Source of the DNA: CAZGRP01 sp964527995
GTDB taxonomy: Bacteria > Zhuqueibacterota > Zhuqueibacteria > Oceanimicrobiales > CAZGRP01
Direction: 5' to 3'
Assembly: GCA_964527995.1 (NCBI GenBank)
Contig: CAZGRP010000067.1
Coordinates: forward strand, 1 to 21,094
DNA length: 21,094 nucleotides
In this document: one piece after another, positions 8,148 through 15,678 of the stretch
Layout of the letters: every line of letters starts with the position of its first letter
How positions within the stretch are numbered: the first letter of the stretch is position 1
Notes under the pieces: generated by a model
What the model was told of the DNA's origin: nothing
Seen by the model: the letters and a program-made list of their open reading frames with translations, nothing else
Databases searched by the model: none
Made by a program: the position numbers and the translations under genes

Positions 8148-8467
8148 GGTTACTCGCGGACCAAGAACGGCTTGCCGCTTTCCTCAGTGTCCCTGTTTCA
8201 CGAATTCCGACAGCTCCGGAGGCGGTTGACTTTCCGAAGCGGGTCATGGTCGATCTGGCGCGACGGTCCAGGCGCAGAGCCATCAGAGAGGACATGGTGC
8301 CGCGACCGGGGAGTGGCCGTACCGTGGGGCCGGCTTACGCATCTCGTTTAGCCGAGTTCGTGCGAAGTGCGTGGAGACCAGAGGTAGCGGCTGCCCATTC
8401 AGACAGTCTACGACGTTGCCGCGTCCGCCTGAAGGCGCTCTCGTTGACTTGGATCCTTAGTTCGTGA
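8144..8467 (+). CDS. Truncated partner of the AAA ATPase (C-terminal remnant of a TOPRIM-like protein)
   Basis: The 107-residue frame starts with TTG at 8144, overlapping the ATPase stop (TTGA). It contains RLLADQERLAAFLSV, IPTAPEAVDFPK, LARRSRRRAIREDMVPR and GPAYASRLAEFV...WRPEVAA. These resemble the C-terminal half of small proteins that I recall encoded beside such ATPases. There LLAD normally follows an N-terminal TOPRIM-like or DUF4276-like half of about 100 residues, which is absent here. The first codons thus fall in the middle of the expected protein, and the ending (LTWILSS) also looks atypical. I infer an internal deletion that left a probably inactive remnant. It could instead be a genuinely short version, translated by coupling to the ATPase. 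Confidence 0.55.
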   Translation: MRLLADQERLAAFLSVPVSRIPTAPEAVDFPKRVMVDLARRSRRRAIREDMVPRPGSGRTVGPAYASRLAEFVRSAWRPEVAAAHSDSLRRCRVRLKALSLTWILSS

Positions 8468-8630
8468 TGCGGGGCAGTCGATTGACGAGAGGCCTTTGTC
8501 CCGCGCGTCGCTCTGAGTCCGGTGGAAAGGGACTTCAGACATCACGCAGAGGTTGCGGGATCGACCACTGACCACTGACTACTGACGACTGACGACTGAC
8601 CACTGACCAAACAACACCCAGACATAGCCC
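8468..8630. other. Intergenic leader of araB
   Basis: It carries the heptamer repeat at 8565-8608 and no other recognised element. No convincing promoter or Shine-Dalgarno was found before the araB ATG. Confidence 0.4.
8565..8608. repeat. Tandem heptamer repeat (CNACTGA)6
   Basis: Six consecutive 7-nt units read CCACTGA, CCACTGA, CTACTGA, CGACTGA, CGACTGA and CCACTGA, followed by CC. Only the second base varies. It ends 22 nt before the araB start codon. On the reverse strand it translates to SVVSGQWSVV-like peptides, a well-known spurious annotation in environmental genomes. Confidence 0.85.
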
Positions 8631-10289
8631 ATGCCCCGATACACCCTCGGTCTTGATTTCGGCACAGAATCCGCCCGTGCTGTTCTCGTGGACGTCGCCA
8701 CCGGCGAGACGGCGGCCACTGCCGTGCAGCCATACGACGACGGCGTCATCGACACCACCCTGCCGGGCGGCGGCAATCCTCTGCCCCCGGATTGGGCGTT
8801 GCAGAACCCGGCAGACTGGCTGACGGCCTTGGAGGCAACGGTTCGTGAAGTCGTGCGCCAGAGCGGCATCGACCCGGAATCGGTGGTCGGAATGGGCATC
8901 GATTTCACGGCCTGCACCGTGTTGCCGGCTACAGCCGACGGCGTGCCCCTCTGCAGCCTGGATTCCTTTCGGCAGCGCCCGCACGCCTGGGCCAAGTTGT
9001 GGAAGCACCACGCCTCCCAGCCACAGGCCGACCGCATCAACGAATTGGCTGCGCAGCGGGGTGAACGATGGCTGGCGCGCTACGGCGGCAAGATCTCGTC
9101 GGAGTGGCTGATACCCAAGGCGCTGCAAATCCTCGAGGAGGACGCAGAGATCTACGCCGCCGCTGACCGCATTGTCGAAGGAGCCGACTGGGTGGTCTGG
9201 CAGTTGACCGGATGCCTGACGCGCAACTCCTGCGCCGCCGGCTACAAGGCCACCTGGCACAAGGTCGACGGCTACCCATCAGCCGATTTTCTGGCGGCGC
9301 TCCAGCCGGAGTTCGAGGACCTCTATTCGAAAAAGGTGGCCGGCACGATCCTGGCGCCCGGCGAGCGGGCCGGCGGTCTCACTTTGGCGTGGGCCGAGCG
9401 CCTGGGACTGCCTGAAGGCACGCCGGTCGCGGCTGCCATCATCGACGCCCATGCCGCCGTCCTGGGGGGTGGCGTCAGCGGGCCCGGTGTGATGTTCATG
9501 ATCATGGGCACATCGACCTGCCACATGTTGATGGCGGATCGCGAGGTGTTGGCGGAAGGGATCTCTGGGGTGGTCGAGGACGGCATTGTGCCGGGGTTGT
9601 TCGGTTACGAAGCCGGCCAGCCGGCCGTCGGCGATATCTTCGCCTGGTTCGTTGAGAACGGTTTGCCGGCGGCCTATTGCCGGGAGGCGGAGCAGAAGGG
9701 TCAATCGCTGCACGATATGCTGGCCCAGAAAGCGGCCGCGCTTCGTCCCGGCGAGAGCGGCCTGCTGGCCCTCGACTGGTGGAACGGCAACCGCTCCACC
9801 CTGGTCGATGCCGAGCTCAGCGGCCTGCTCCTCGGCTGCACCCTGGCAACCCGGCCCGAGGAGATCTACCGCGCCCTGATCGAGGCCACGGCCTTCGGCA
9901 CCCGCAGGATCATCGAATCGTTTACCGATCAGGACCTGCCGGTTCACTCCATCGTCACCGGTGGTGGGCTGACGCGGAACGCGCTCCTGCTGCAAATCTA
10001 CGCCGACGTCACCGGCCGCGAGCTGGCAGTCGCCGGAGCGGAGCAGGTCTCGGCACTAGGCGCCGCCATGCTCGGCGCGGTGGCGGCAGGTGAACACGGC
10101 GGCGGATACGAGAGTCTGTCGCAGGCGGTCGCACACATGGCCCTACCTCCGGCGCGAGTCTTTCAGCCTGTTCCCAAGAACCGGAGGGTCTACGACACGC
10201 TCTATGGCGAATACCGCCGTCTCTACGATCATTTCGGGCGTGGCCAGAATAATGTCATGAAGGTGCTGCGGCGGCTCAGGAAAGGGTGA
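8631..10289 (+). CDS. araB: Ribulokinase (AraB type, FGGY carbohydrate kinase)
   Basis: It phosphorylates ribulose to ribulose-5-phosphate with ATP (EC 2.7.1.16). The 552-residue product has normal AraB length. The N-terminal FGGY domain opens with TLGLDFGTESARAVLVD and has GMGIDFTACTVLP and GGKISSEWLIPKALQIL. The catalytic aspartate is likely D272 in IIDAHAAVLGG. The C-terminal domain has MGTSTCHMLM, GYEAGQPAVGDIFAWFV, LDWWNGNRSTLVDAELSGL and the nucleotide-binding IVTGGGLTRNALLLQIYADV. These phrases are diagnostic for AraB over FucK, RhaB or XylB. Characterised ribulokinases accept both L- and D-ribulose, which matters because the next gene is an L-fucose/D-arabinose isomerase and no araA or araD is present. 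It may be coupled to fucI, although 316 nt separate them. Confidence 0.93.
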   Translation: MPRYTLGLDFGTESARAVLVDVATGETAATAVQPYDDGVIDTTLPGGGNPLPPDWALQNPADWLTALEATVREVVRQSGIDPESVVGMGIDFTACTVLPATADGVPLCSLDSFRQRPHAWAKLWKHHASQPQADRINELAAQRGERWLARYGGKISSEWLIPKALQILEEDAEIYAAADRIVEGADWVVWQLTGCLTRNSCAAGYKATWHKVDGYPSADFLAALQPEFEDLYSKKVAGTILAPGERAGGLTLAWAERLGLPEGTPVAAAIIDAHAAVLGGGVSGPGVMFMIMGTSTCHMLMADREVLAEGISGVVEDGIVPGLFGYEAGQPAVGDIFAWFVENGLPAAYCREAEQKGQSLHDMLAQKAAALRPGESGLLALDWWNGNRSTLVDAELSGLLLGCTLATRPEEIYRALIEATAFGTRRIIESFTDQDLPVHSIVTGGGLTRNALLLQIYADVTGRELAVAGAEQVSALGAAMLGAVAAGEHGGGYESLSQAVAHMALPPARVFQPVPKNRRVYDTLYGEYRRLYDHFGRGQNNVMKVLRRLRKG

Positions 10290-10605
10290 GCGGTCTTTGT
10301 CCTCGGAGATGGCGCTCACCTGGCAAGAGCGTGTCATCTCTGCGCTGCCGGAATTGCCAGGATTGATGGAGACATCGGCCCGGCCAGTGGAATTCGGGCG
10401 CGGTGTCATTCAAGTCGGAAGACGCGGGCTTCGTCGCTATCGGCTGCGCGGAACCGGCGCCTGCAAAACGAGTTGCTCCGAATCCCTTGGCTGTCTTTTC
10501 TCCTTGGAACACCAGGTCTAAGAGCGCTTCGGACTGTCTGCCTCGGTTTTGCCCAACAGGATTCGGCACGTCCGCAGCGCGCTCAGACTGAAGCCAAAGA
10601 GGGTG
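10290..10605. other. 316-nt spacer between araB and fucI
   Basis: Short frames cross the spacer without resemblance to known proteins. I found no strong promoter, terminator or repeat pair. A Shine-Dalgarno-like AGAGGG at 10598-10603 belongs to the fucI start. Confidence 0.4.
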
Positions 10606-12411
10606 ATGATGAAAGTGAATCCACCACAGAACCGACTCATCGGGTCGATGCCCAAGATTGGTATTCGTCCGGTCATCGATGGCCGGCGGCAGGGGGTGCG
10701 CGAGTCGCTGGAAGGACAGACGATGGCGATGGCCCAGTCCGTGGCCGATTTGCTGACAAAGAATCTGCACCATTCGAACGGCCTGCCGGTGGAGTGCGTC
10801 ATCGTCGACACCTGCATCGGCGGCGTGGCCGAAGCCGCTCAGGCCGCCGAGAAGTTCGCCCGGGAGGGTGTCGGGGTGTCGATCACGGTGACCCCCTGTT
10901 GGTGCTACGGTGCCGAGACCATGGACATGGACCCGCACATCCCCAAAGCGGTCTGGGGATTCAACGGCACCGAACGGCCCGGCGCCGTCTACCTGGCAGC
11001 GGTGATGGCGGCCCACAATCAGATGGGGCTGCCAGCCTTCAGCATCTACGGCAGGGAGGTCCAGGACGCCGGGGATACCTCAATGCCGGCCGACGTGCAG
11101 GAGAAGATCCTGCAGTTTGCGCGAGCCGGCCTGGCCGTGGCCACCATGTGGGGGAAGTCGTACCTGGCCATGGGCGGCGTTTCCATGGGCATCGCCGGGT
11201 CGATCGTCGACCATGCCCTTTTCGAGAGCTACCTGGGAATGCGGGTGGAAACAATCGATATGTCCGAGTTTACCCGCCGTATAGACGAAGAGATCTACGA
11301 TCCCGAAGAGCTCGCCCGGGCCTTGAGTTGGGTGAAAGAGAATTGCAAGGAGGGTAAGGACTACAATCCTCCGGAGATCCGCAGAAGTCGGGCCCAGAAG
11401 GACCGGGACTGGCAGACCGTGGCGAAGATGACGCTCATAGCCCGCGATCTCATGGTGGGGAATCCACGCCTGGCCGAGTTGGGCTATGCCGAGGAAGCAC
11501 TCGGCCGCAACGCCATCGTCTCTGGCTTCCAGGGGCAGCGGCAGTGGACCGATCATTTCCCGAACGGCGATTTCATGGAGGCGATCTTGAACTCCTCCTT
11601 CGATTGGAACGGCATCCGCGAGCCGTTCCTGGTCGCCACCGAGAACGATGCCCTTAACGGCATCTGCATGCTGTTCGGCCACCTGCTGACCAACACGGCG
11701 CAAGTCTTCGCCGACGTTCGGACGTATTGGAGCCCTGCCTCAGTGAAGAGGGTGACGGGTTACGAGCTGGAAGGTCGCGCCGAGGGCGGCATCCTGCATC
11801 TCATCAACTCGGGCTCGGCCGCGCTGGACGGCACAGGGCGGCAGTCGATCGACGGTCAGCCCGCCATGAAGCCGTTTTGGGAAATCACTCCGCAGGAAGC
11901 TCGAGAATGTCTGGATGCGACCACCTGGTACCCGGCAATGGTGGAGTACTTCAGAGGTGGTGGGTTCTCGTCGGGATTCCTGACGCGCGGCGGCATGCCG
12001 GTGACTATGTTCCGTCTGAACCTGGTGCACGGACTCGGTCCGGCCTTGCAGATCGCAGAGGGATACACCATCGAGCTTCCTGAAGAAGTGGATCGGACCC
12101 TCGAAGAACGCACCAACCCCACCTGGCCGACGACCTGGTTTGCGCCTATTCTGACCGGCAGCGGACCGTTCCGGGATGTCTACTCGGTGATGTCCAACTG
12201 GGGCGCCAACCACTGCGTCCTCAGCTATGGCCACATCGGCAGCAACCTGATCACCCTGGCCTCCATGCTGCGCATTCCCGTTTACATGCATAACGTCCCT
12301 GACGAGTGGATCTTCCGGCCGGGCGCCTGGACCGCCTTCGGCACCATGGACCCGCAAGGGGCCGACTTCCGGGCCTGTGCCAATTTCGGGCCGCTGTATG
12401 GCAGGTATTGA
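10606..12411 (+). CDS. fucI: L-fucose isomerase (also D-arabinose isomerase type)
   Basis: It interconverts L-fucose and L-fuculose; the family also converts D-arabinose to D-ribulose (EC 5.3.1.25 / 5.3.1.3) using a divalent metal. The 601-residue product is close to the 591 residues of E. coli FucI. Family phrases include VDTCIGGVAEA, TPCWCYGAETMDMDP, KAVWGFNGTERPGAVYLAA, YLAMGGVSMGIAGS and ATENDALNG. E346 and D370 match the E. coli metal/catalytic pair E337 and D361 with identical 24-residue spacing, and H536 in NHC probably matches H528. Adjacent ATGs at 10606 and 10609 follow AGAGGG (10598-10603); the second is better spaced. An upstream in-frame TTG at 10549 adds unrelated basic residues. 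The last 17 nt are duplicated downstream (see the repeat at 12395). With AraB upstream and an importer downstream it forms a sugar-use locus. Confidence 0.94.
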   Translation: MMKVNPPQNRLIGSMPKIGIRPVIDGRRQGVRESLEGQTMAMAQSVADLLTKNLHHSNGLPVECVIVDTCIGGVAEAAQAAEKFAREGVGVSITVTPCWCYGAETMDMDPHIPKAVWGFNGTERPGAVYLAAVMAAHNQMGLPAFSIYGREVQDAGDTSMPADVQEKILQFARAGLAVATMWGKSYLAMGGVSMGIAGSIVDHALFESYLGMRVETIDMSEFTRRIDEEIYDPEELARALSWVKENCKEGKDYNPPEIRRSRAQKDRDWQTVAKMTLIARDLMVGNPRLAELGYAEEALGRNAIVSGFQGQRQWTDHFPNGDFMEAILNSSFDWNGIREPFLVATENDALNGICMLFGHLLTNTAQVFADVRTYWSPASVKRVTGYELEGRAEGGILHLINSGSAALDGTGRQSIDGQPAMKPFWEITPQEARECLDATTWYPAMVEYFRGGGFSSGFLTRGGMPVTMFRLNLVHGLGPALQIAEGYTIELPEEVDRTLEERTNPTWPTTWFAPILTGSGPFRDVYSVMSNWGANHCVLSYGHIGSNLITLASMLRIPVYMHNVPDEWIFRPGAWTAFGTMDPQGADFRACANFGPLYGRY

Positions 12412-12454
12412 GGTCGTAGCAGAAATGATTCATACAGCGAAACGGAGCTGATGG

Positions 12455-12512
12455 ATTGTCGGATTGTTGGAGTGACTCTCGGGGCGCGCCACTCCATTGC
12501 TCCAGTAATCCC
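12455..12512. repeat. Palindromic GGAGT/ACTCC repeat element, copy 1
   Basis: An arm rich in ggattg and ttggagtg pairs imperfectly (about 15 of 22 positions) with cactccattgctccagtaatcc. It is related to the elements at 12583-12656 and 13947-14019. It may form an RNA stem in the fucI 3' untranslated region. Confidence 0.5.
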
Positions 12513-12582
12513 CCCAATAGCAGTTCACTTGTATGGCAGGTATTGAAGTCGTAGCAGGAATGATTCATACAGCAAAACGGAG

Positions 12583-12656
12583 ATGATGGAGTGTTGGAAT
12601 GATGGAGGAACACTTTCAGAGCGCGCCACTCCATTGCTCCACTCCTCCAGCAATCC
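12583..12656. repeat. Palindromic GGAGT/ACTCC repeat element, copy 2
   Basis: Left arm gatggagtgttggaatgatg and right arm cactccattgctccactcct form an imperfect inverted repeat. This is the same class of element as the copy just upstream and the one after the binding-protein gene. Confidence 0.5.
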
Positions 12657-12700
12657 GAAGAATGACAGCTCATTGAATCTGCTCTGAGACGTTACGTTAC

Positions 12701-12910
12701 CCGGAGAGAACAGACCATGAGCATACCGAGATCGTTCGTGTTTTTCGTTGGAATANNNNNNNNNNNNNNNNNNNNNNNNNNNNNNNNNNNNNNNNNNNNN
12801 NNNNNNNNNNNNNNNNNNNNNNNNNNNNNNNNNNNNNNNNNNNNNNNNNNNNNNNCCGGAGAGAACAGACCATGAGCATACCGAGATCGTTCGTGTTTTT
12901 CGTTGGAATA
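12701..12910. other. Spurious assembly gap: 55-nt identical flanks around 100 Ns
   Basis: Positions 12701-12755 and 12856-12910 are the same 55 bases, including the ATG and first 13 codons of the binding-protein gene. Contig ends that share exactly 55 nt are what a k=55 de Bruijn graph assembler leaves behind. The natural sequence probably has one copy and no gap, so 155 nt here are artificial. Confidence 0.88.
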
Positions 12911-13876
12911 CTGGCCGTGACAGGCCTGTGGTCCTGCGGGAACCGTGACAAAGGCGATACATCCGGGCGGATGACCATCGCCGTGATTCCGAAGGGAACG
13001 ACGCATGAATTCTGGAAGTCCATCCATGCTGGCGCGGTGAAGGCGGCGCGCGAGCTGAACGTCGACATCATCTGGAAAGGCCCACTCAAGGAGGACGACC
13101 GCGAGGCCCAGATCGCCGTGGTCGAGGACTTCATCACTCGTGGAGTGTCGGGCATCGTGCTGGCGCCGCTGGACGACATCGCCCTGCGCGCCCCGGTTTC
13201 CAGTGCCGTGCGCAGTGGCATTCCCGTCGTCATCATCGATTCCGGGCTCAAGAGCAATGCCTACGTCAGCTTCGTGGCCACCGACAACTACCGGGGTGGT
13301 CAGCTCGCCGGAGAGGAGATGGCCCGGCTTCTGAGCGGAGGCGGCAAGGTCGTCATGCTGCGCTATCAGGAAGGATCTGCCAGCACCATGAACCGCGAAA
13401 GGGGCTTTCTTGACGCCCTGGCGGCCCACCCTGAGATTGAGGTGGTCAGCTCCAACCAGTACGGTGGCGCCACGACGGAAAGCGCCTACCAGGCGAGCGA
13501 GAACCTGCTGGCACCTTTCAAGAGCGCGGCAGGAGACCTTTCCATCGATGGAATCTTTTGCCCGAACGAATCCACGACCTTTGGCATGCTGCGGGCGCTG
13601 CAGGATGCCGGTCTCGCCGGCAAGGTCCACTTCATCGGCTTCGACAGCTCGGTCAAGCTGGTGGAGGCACTACGCGACGGCCAGATTGATGCCCTGGTCG
13701 TGCAGAACCCGATGCGCATGGGCTACCTGGGGGTTAAAACCATGGTGGAGCATCTGCAGGGCAAGCCGGTGGAAAAACGCATCGACACCGGCGTCACTCT
13801 TGTCACGCGGGAGAAGATGGAGGAGCCGGAGATCAAGGAGTTGCTGCAGCCCGATCTCGCCCGGTGGCTGGATTAG
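12872..13876 (+). CDS. Sugar ABC transporter substrate-binding lipoprotein (RbsB/Peripla_BP_4 family)
   Basis: It binds a pentose or hexose outside the cytoplasmic membrane and delivers it to the downstream permease. The 334-residue product begins with a lipoprotein signal peptide ending in the lipobox LWSC, with lipidated C22. The type I periplasmic-binding fold follows: MTIAVIPKGTTHEFWKSIHAG, a VSGIVLAPLDD segment, VVIIDSG, YVSFVATDNYRGGQLAGEEM, GIFCPNESTTFGMLRAL and a C-terminal VQNPMRMGYLGVKTMVEHL. These are standard for ribose, galactose and autoinducer-2-like binders; the ligand cannot be read off. GGAGAG at 12858-12863 is well spaced from the ATG at 12872. The same start also appears at 12717, left of the false gap. 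Gene order binding protein, ATPase, permease marks it as the first gene of the importer operon. Confidence 0.93.
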   Translation: MSIPRSFVFFVGILAVTGLWSCGNRDKGDTSGRMTIAVIPKGTTHEFWKSIHAGAVKAARELNVDIIWKGPLKEDDREAQIAVVEDFITRGVSGIVLAPLDDIALRAPVSSAVRSGIPVVIIDSGLKSNAYVSFVATDNYRGGQLAGEEMARLLSGGGKVVMLRYQEGSASTMNRERGFLDALAAHPEIEVVSSNQYGGATTESAYQASENLLAPFKSAAGDLSIDGIFCPNESTTFGMLRALQDAGLAGKVHFIGFDSSVKLVEALRDGQIDALVVQNPMRMGYLGVKTMVEHLQGKPVEKRIDTGVTLVTREKMEEPEIKELLQPDLARWLD

Positions 13877-14055
13877 GTTGGATCATTCATGCGACATGAG
13901 GCCAGTTGTCGAGTTGTCTTGTACGTAATCCTTGAAAAACCAATGTATTATTGGAGTGATGGAGTAGCGGAGTAAGCGCATCAAAACACGCACCTCCACT
14001 ACTCCAATTCTCCAATAATCCAATAGCTTAGCATCGACAATTGAGAGGGACCGAG
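13877..14055. other. Intergenic spacer with a large hairpin
   Basis: The spacer between binding-protein and ATPase genes holds the stem at 13947-14019 and a Shine-Dalgarno-like GAGAGGGA at 14043-14050. The hairpin may stabilise the upstream message or lower read-through, as seen where binding proteins are needed in excess; this is inference. Confidence 0.4.
13947..14019. repeat. Palindromic repeat: 26-bp stem of the GGAGT/ACTCC family, copy 3
   Basis: Arms 13947-13972 and 13994-14019 pair at 22 of 26 positions around a 21-nt loop. The left arm starts attattggagtgatggagta and the right arm ends ccaattctccaataat. There is no T-run after it, so it is not a classical terminator. It resembles the two elements before the binding-protein gene, so that gene is flanked by this family. 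Confidence 0.8.
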
Positions 14056-15585
14056 GTGCCCAGGAAAGCTCCCAGGCTCGAGATGCGCGGAGTGCGGAAG
14101 CGCTTCGGCGCGACCGTGGCACTGGACGGGGTCGACTTCATGGTTCGAGCCGGTGAGGTCCACGCTCTGGTGGGTGAGAACGGCGCCGGCAAGAGTACGC
14201 TGATGAAAGTGCTGTCCGGGGCCGTTCAGCCGGATGCCGGAACGATGTGGCTCGACGGTGCGTCCTACCAGCCACGGAATCCCCTGGAGGCCCGACGGGC
14301 CGGCGTGGCGATGATCTACCAGGAGCTGTCACTGGCGCCTCACCTCTCGGTTGAGGAAAACATCCTGCTGGGCATGGAGCCGACGCGCTTCGGTCTGGTG
14401 GACCGCCGTGAGGTGCGCCGCCGGGCCACTGAGGCCCTCGGTCAGCTCGATCATCCGGAGATCCGGCCGCAGGTGCGGGTGGGTTCGCTGTCGGTGGCGG
14501 CACAGCAGCTCGTCGAGATCGCTCGCGCTCTGGCCATCGGCTGCCGGGTCTTGGTGCTCGATGAGCCGACCAGCAGCCTCTCCCGCCAGGACGTGGAGCG
14601 TCTGTTCGCCCTCATTGGCCGGCTGCGGCAGCAAGGGCACGCCATTGTTTACATCTCCCACTTCATCGAGGAGGTCCGACAGGTCGCCGACCGCTTTACA
14701 GTTCTGCGAGACGGGCGCACCGTCGGTAGTGGCCGGGCCGCAGAGGCTTCCGCCGATGACATTGTCACCCTCATGATCGGTCGCCGCGTCGAGCAGCTCT
14801 ATCCGCGATCAAACCGCAGGAGGGGCGAGGTCGTTCTCGAGGTCGATAACCTGGCGGGCGCTGCCAAACCTCAGTCGGCCAGCCTGACCCTGCATCGGGG
14901 TGAAGTGTTGGGGATCGCCGGGCTGGTAGGAGCGGGCCGAACCGAGCTTCTCAGGACACTGTTCGGACTGGACCCTGTACGCCGGGGCCGGATTCGCCTG
15001 GGTGTCTACCTGGGACCGGCTTCGCCGGCACGCCGCTGGATGCAGGGGATGGGGTATCTGAGTGAGGACCGCGGCGGCGAAGGCCTGGCGTCCTCGCTCA
15101 CCGTCGCCGACAATGTCACCCTGTCGAAACTTCACGAGATGGGTCCGCTCGGCCTGGTGATGCCGGCGCGTCAGGATCGGGCCGCCAGGCGCTGGATCGA
15201 GCGGCTCGACATCCGTTGTCAGGAGCCGCGGCAGCGGCTGAGTGAACTTTCCGGTGGGAATCAACAGAAAGTTGCTTTGGCGCGGCTGCTCCACCACGAT
15301 GTCGACGTTCTGTTGTTGGATGAACCCACCCGCGGCATCGATGTAGGCAGCAAGGCCGAGATTTATCGCGTCATCGACGAGCTGGCTGCTGGGGATGTGA
15401 AGACAGGGCGGCCTCCAAGAGCGGTGCTGGTAGTCAGCAGTTATCTGCCTGAACTACTCGGTATCTGCGATCGCATCGCGGTGATGTGCCGGGGCAGACT
15501 GGGGCCGGCACGGCCGGTGAATGAGATCGATGAACGCCAGGTGATGCTGGAGGCCACAGGCGGTGCCGGAGAAATGCGAGCCTAA
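14056..15585 (+). CDS. Sugar ABC transporter ATP-binding protein, two fused ATPase domains (RbsA/MglA family)
   Basis: It powers sugar import with the neighbouring binding protein and permease. The product is about 509 residues, normal for this family. Domain 1 has Walker A GENGAGKST (40-48), the Q-loop in MIYQELSLAPHLSVEEN, a degenerate signature (LSVAAQQLVEIARAL) usual for the family, and Walker B VLVLDEPTSSL. Domain 2 has the characteristic non-canonical Walker A GLVGAGRTELLRTLFG, the true signature LSGGNQQKVALARLL (398 onward) and LLLDEPTRGIDVGSKAEIY. I chose GTG at 14056 because GAGAGGGA sits 5 nt upstream; an in-frame TTG at 14041 is the alternative and would add five residues. The insert between domains (RRVEQLYPRSNRRRGEVVLEV) is typical. 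Confidence in subclass is high, in substrate low. Confidence 0.94.
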   Translation: MPRKAPRLEMRGVRKRFGATVALDGVDFMVRAGEVHALVGENGAGKSTLMKVLSGAVQPDAGTMWLDGASYQPRNPLEARRAGVAMIYQELSLAPHLSVEENILLGMEPTRFGLVDRREVRRRATEALGQLDHPEIRPQVRVGSLSVAAQQLVEIARALAIGCRVLVLDEPTSSLSRQDVERLFALIGRLRQQGHAIVYISHFIEEVRQVADRFTVLRDGRTVGSGRAAEASADDIVTLMIGRRVEQLYPRSNRRRGEVVLEVDNLAGAAKPQSASLTLHRGEVLGIAGLVGAGRTELLRTLFGLDPVRRGRIRLGVYLGPASPARRWMQGMGYLSEDRGGEGLASSLTVADNVTLSKLHEMGPLGLVMPARQDRAARRWIERLDIRCQEPRQRLSELSGGNQQKVALARLLHHDVDVLLLDEPTRGIDVGSKAEIYRVIDELAAGDVKTGRPPRAVLVVSSYLPELLGICDRIAVMCRGRLGPARPVNEIDERQVMLEATGGAGEMRA

Positions 15586-15678
15586 GCTCTGGCGGTGCCG
15601 CAGCGGCCTGACCTGGAGCGGAGACCCTGCCGGTCGTGATGTTGTCAGGTTGCGGCTCATCCACCTCGTGCGTTGGCC

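Larger units (their letters stand above)
12395..12676. repeat. Imperfect tandem duplication of the fucI 3' end, about 135 nt apart
   Basis: Positions 12395-12454 and 12530-12589 match at 56 of 60 bases. The first copy begins inside fucI and includes its stop codon; the second again reads LYGRY-stop. Each copy continues into a palindromic GGAG/CTCC-rich element that shares the core gcgcgccactccattgctcca but differs elsewhere. Copies end near 12529 and 12676. Confidence 0.85.

Noticed and set aside
8565..8608. Possible CRISPR array
   Set aside because: Units are 7 nt, contiguous and without spacers.
10297..10521. 74-codon frame between araB and fucI
   Set aside because: It has no ribosome binding site and no similarity to known proteins; it is likely intergenic.
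12717..12755. Apparent second, truncated copy of the binding-protein gene start
   Set aside because: It is identical over exactly 55 nt to the sequence after the gap and is best explained as contig-end overlap.
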